NCBI RefSeq assembly: GCF_900105145.1
Contig: NZ_LT629752.1
Span: 62,001-126,000, forward strand
Direction of reading: 5' to 3'
Length of the DNA: 64,000 nucleotides
Source of the DNA: Polaribacter sp. KT25b
GTDB lineage: Bacteria > Bacteroidota > Bacteroidia > Flavobacteriales > Flavobacteriaceae
Made by a program: the position numbers and the translations under genes. The notes below the pieces were generated by a model. The model was not told where the DNA came from. It did not search any database and saw only the letters and a list, made by a program, of their open reading frames with translations. This document shows, piece by piece, positions 62,729 through 64,000 of this stretch (within the stretch, counting starts at the first letter, position 1; each line of letters begins with the position of its first letter).

Positions 62729-63106
62729 ATGGAACAAATTTTAGAACAATACACATCAACAAAACTAGAAGATGTAAAAGTCTGGTTTAAAGCTGCAACT
62801 GTGCAAGATTTTCCTTTAGATGGTGGTGCTTGTGTAAAGTACAAAAACAAACAAATTGCTGTTTTTAATTTTGCAAGATTAAATAAATGGTATGCCTGCC
62901 AAAATGTTTGTCCTCATAAAATGGAAATGGTGTTAAGTAGAGGTATGATTGGTGATGATAAAGGAACTCCAAAAGTTGCTTGTCCTTTACATAAAAAAAC
63001 ATTTTCTTTAGAAGACGGATCTAATTTAACTGGCGAAGATTTTAAAATTGCAACTTATCCTGTTAAAATAGAAGATGAAATTGTGTATATTGGCTTTTCT
63101 GAATAA
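62729..63106 (+). CDS. nirD: Nitrite reductase small subunit NirD with Rieske ligands
   Basis: This 125-residue protein has the Rieske fold of NirD, the partner of NirB. Cys61-Pro-His63 and Cys85-Pro-Leu-His88 form a full [2Fe-2S] Rieske ligand set (VCPHKMEMVLSRG, ACPLHKKTFSLEDG). E. coli NirD lacks such ligands, so this subunit may carry a cluster. It begins 369 bases after nirB, so it may rely on its own promoter, which I could not place. The next gene follows after 8 bases. Confidence 0.93.
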   Translation: MEQILEQYTSTKLEDVKVWFKAATVQDFPLDGGACVKYKNKQIAVFNFARLNKWYACQNVCPHKMEMVLSRGMIGDDKGTPKVACPLHKKTFSLEDGSNLTGEDFKIATYPVKIEDEIVYIGFSE

Positions 63107-63114
63107 AGCTACCT

Positions 63115-63699
63115 ATGAAACCTACAAGATTTGAAACTGCAATCGCGTTAATAGACAAAAAAAATGCTGAAGACCCAAATACGTATCAAGTTGCTGGTTT
63201 AGCATATCCTAAAGAATTGTTGTACTCACAAAGAATGACAAGAAAATTACTTCAGTTTGATCCTAATGCATCAAAAGCATTACAAATTGCAGCAAGAGCA
63301 CAGCACATTTGCAGGTGGAAAATTGAAAGAAAAGAATATCCTATGGACAGAGTTGGATATTTAAAATGGCGTGAAACGCTTAAAAAAATTCATGCAGATT
63401 TAACTGTAGAAATTTTACAACAAGTAGGTTTTGATGAGCAATTTCAAGAAAGAGTTAAAAAAATAATCCTAAAGAAATTAATTAAGAAAAATGAGGAATC
63501 TCAAATTTTAGAAGATGCCATTTGTTTGGTTTTTTTAGATTATTATTTCGATGAATTTGCTGCAAAACACACAGACGAAAAAGTAATCGATATCTTAAAA
63601 AAGACTTGGGTAAAAATGTCAGACAAAGGGCATGCTGCAGCACTAACAATTCCTTTTTCTGATAAAAGTTTGGCTTTGGTAAAACAAGCTATTTCGTAA
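63115..63699 (+). CDS. DUF4202 family protein
   Basis: This 194-residue helical protein matches DUF4202, with MKPTRFETAIALIDKKNAED at the start. Its conserved block is AARAQHICRWKIERKEYPMD, followed by RVGYLKWR, and AICLVFLDYYFDEF comes later; these contain His and Asp residues at spacing reminiscent of HD-domain metal sites. The family is often found next to nitrate/nitrite assimilation genes, as here directly after nirD. Function is not known. Confidence 0.85.
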   Translation: MKPTRFETAIALIDKKNAEDPNTYQVAGLAYPKELLYSQRMTRKLLQFDPNASKALQIAARAQHICRWKIERKEYPMDRVGYLKWRETLKKIHADLTVEILQQVGFDEQFQERVKKIILKKLIKKNEESQILEDAICLVFLDYYFDEFAAKHTDEKVIDILKKTWVKMSDKGHAAALTIPFSDKSLALVKQAIS

Positions 63700-63714
63700 C
63701 AAAAATCACTTAAA

Positions 63715-64000
63715 ATGACAAAAAACGGAAATTCTTTAGATCAACGTACGTTTTCTAAATTAAGCCGTTTGTACATCTTTGCTTTAAGTACAATTGCTGT
63801 TTCTGTAATTATTAGTCAAGTTTTAGTAAGAAATCATTTAGAAAATCAAGAAAGTGATTCAACAGTAATTAATGTTGCTGGTAGGCAGCGAATGTTAAGT
63901 CAAAAACTAACAAAAGAAATTGTTTCTCTTTCTGTTTCTCCGAGTTTAGAAAACAGAATATCACTTAAAAATAAAATTAAAGAAACGCTATTTTTATGGG
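63715..64000 (+). CDS. Start of a nitrate/nitrite-type sensor protein (PilJ/NarX-like N-domain), truncated by the window
   Basis: Only the first 95 codons lie in the window. The frame starts MTKNGNSLDQRTFSKLSRLY, followed by a membrane helix (IFALSTIAVSVIISQVLV) and then VINVAGRQRMLSQKLTKEI. This last segment matches the NxAGRQRMLS motif of the type IV pili methyl-accepting chemotaxis transducer N-domain. That domain resembles the nitrate-sensing P-box of NarX/NarQ. After nirB, nirD and DUF4202, a histidine kinase or similar sensor for nitrate/nitrite is likely. It begins 15 bases after the DUF4202 gene. Confidence 0.75.
   Translation, partial: MTKNGNSLDQRTFSKLSRLYIFALSTIAVSVIISQVLVRNHLENQESDSTVINVAGRQRMLSQKLTKEIVSLSVSPSLENRISLKNKIKETLFLW

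Overview
The window is about 30% GC and reads as chromosome of a marine member of the Flavobacteriaceae (Bacteroidota); a Polaribacter- or Tenacibaculum-like organism would fit, but genus is inference. The evidence is: promoters of the TAnnTTTG type with A-rich leaders instead of Shine-Dalgarno sites, secreted proteins with type IX secretion (T9SS) C-terminal sorting domains, Bacteroidota-style lipoproteins, a TonB-dependent receptor with a carboxypeptidase-like N-domain, a TPR-LuxR regulator, and typical flavobacterial neighbours such as prs-rplY and sucA-sucB. No phage, plasmid, rRNA or CRISPR locus is visible.

Layout. (1) 0.5-11.8 kb is a two-sided L-fucose (6-deoxyhexose) locus around an AraC regulator. 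The right side carries a RhaD-type aldolase, FucI and an FGGY kinase. The left side carries a lactaldehyde dehydrogenase, FucP, a RhaM-type mutarotase and LutABC. Together they take fucose to dihydroxyacetone phosphate plus lactaldehyde, then L-lactate, then pyruvate. (2) 11.8-18.4 kb is housekeeping: tRNA-Leu, prs, rplY, tRNA-Asn, sucA, sucB. (3) 18.5-34.9 kb is mixed: DUF2200, a PIF1-like helicase, recJ, osmC, a lectin-like T9SS protein, an aminotransferase-fold enzyme with a dipeptide epimerase, an M28 peptidase, a uracil-DNA glycosylase-like protein, an SGNH-HopJ fusion and rsmI. (4) 35-45.2 kb holds a very large modular leucine-rich-repeat T9SS protein, a lipoprotein, a TPR-LuxR regulator, aspS, a ClC channel and a membrane protein. 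(5) 45.2-53.2 kb is the most striking block: LacI regulator, TonB-dependent receptor, GH63/MGH-like glycoside hydrolase without a signal peptide, sodium:solute symporter and glycerate kinase. I read it as a dedicated route for uptake and breakdown of a glycosyl-glycerate osmolyte (mannosylglycerate/digeneaside or glucosylglycerate). (6) 53.2-59.6 kb holds glpQ, hflX, a CPBP protease, a CNNM/CBS transporter and small genes. (7) 59.8-64 kb is nitrite assimilation: nirB, nirD, DUF4202, and the start of a sensor with a NarX/PilJ-type motif.

Between the genes there is more structure than usual. Four copies of a roughly 90-bp hairpin-forming repeat occur at 17.0, 18.4, 40.7 and 62.5 kb. There is a tandem pair of GGTTTC-centred palindromes after nirB and a 130-bp MITE-like element at 38.4 kb. 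Terminator-like hairpins lie inside three catabolic operons (aldA/fucP, fucI/kinase, receptor/GH63). An orphan terminator before hflX may end a small RNA. All functions are read from sequence motifs and family knowledge; no search was run.
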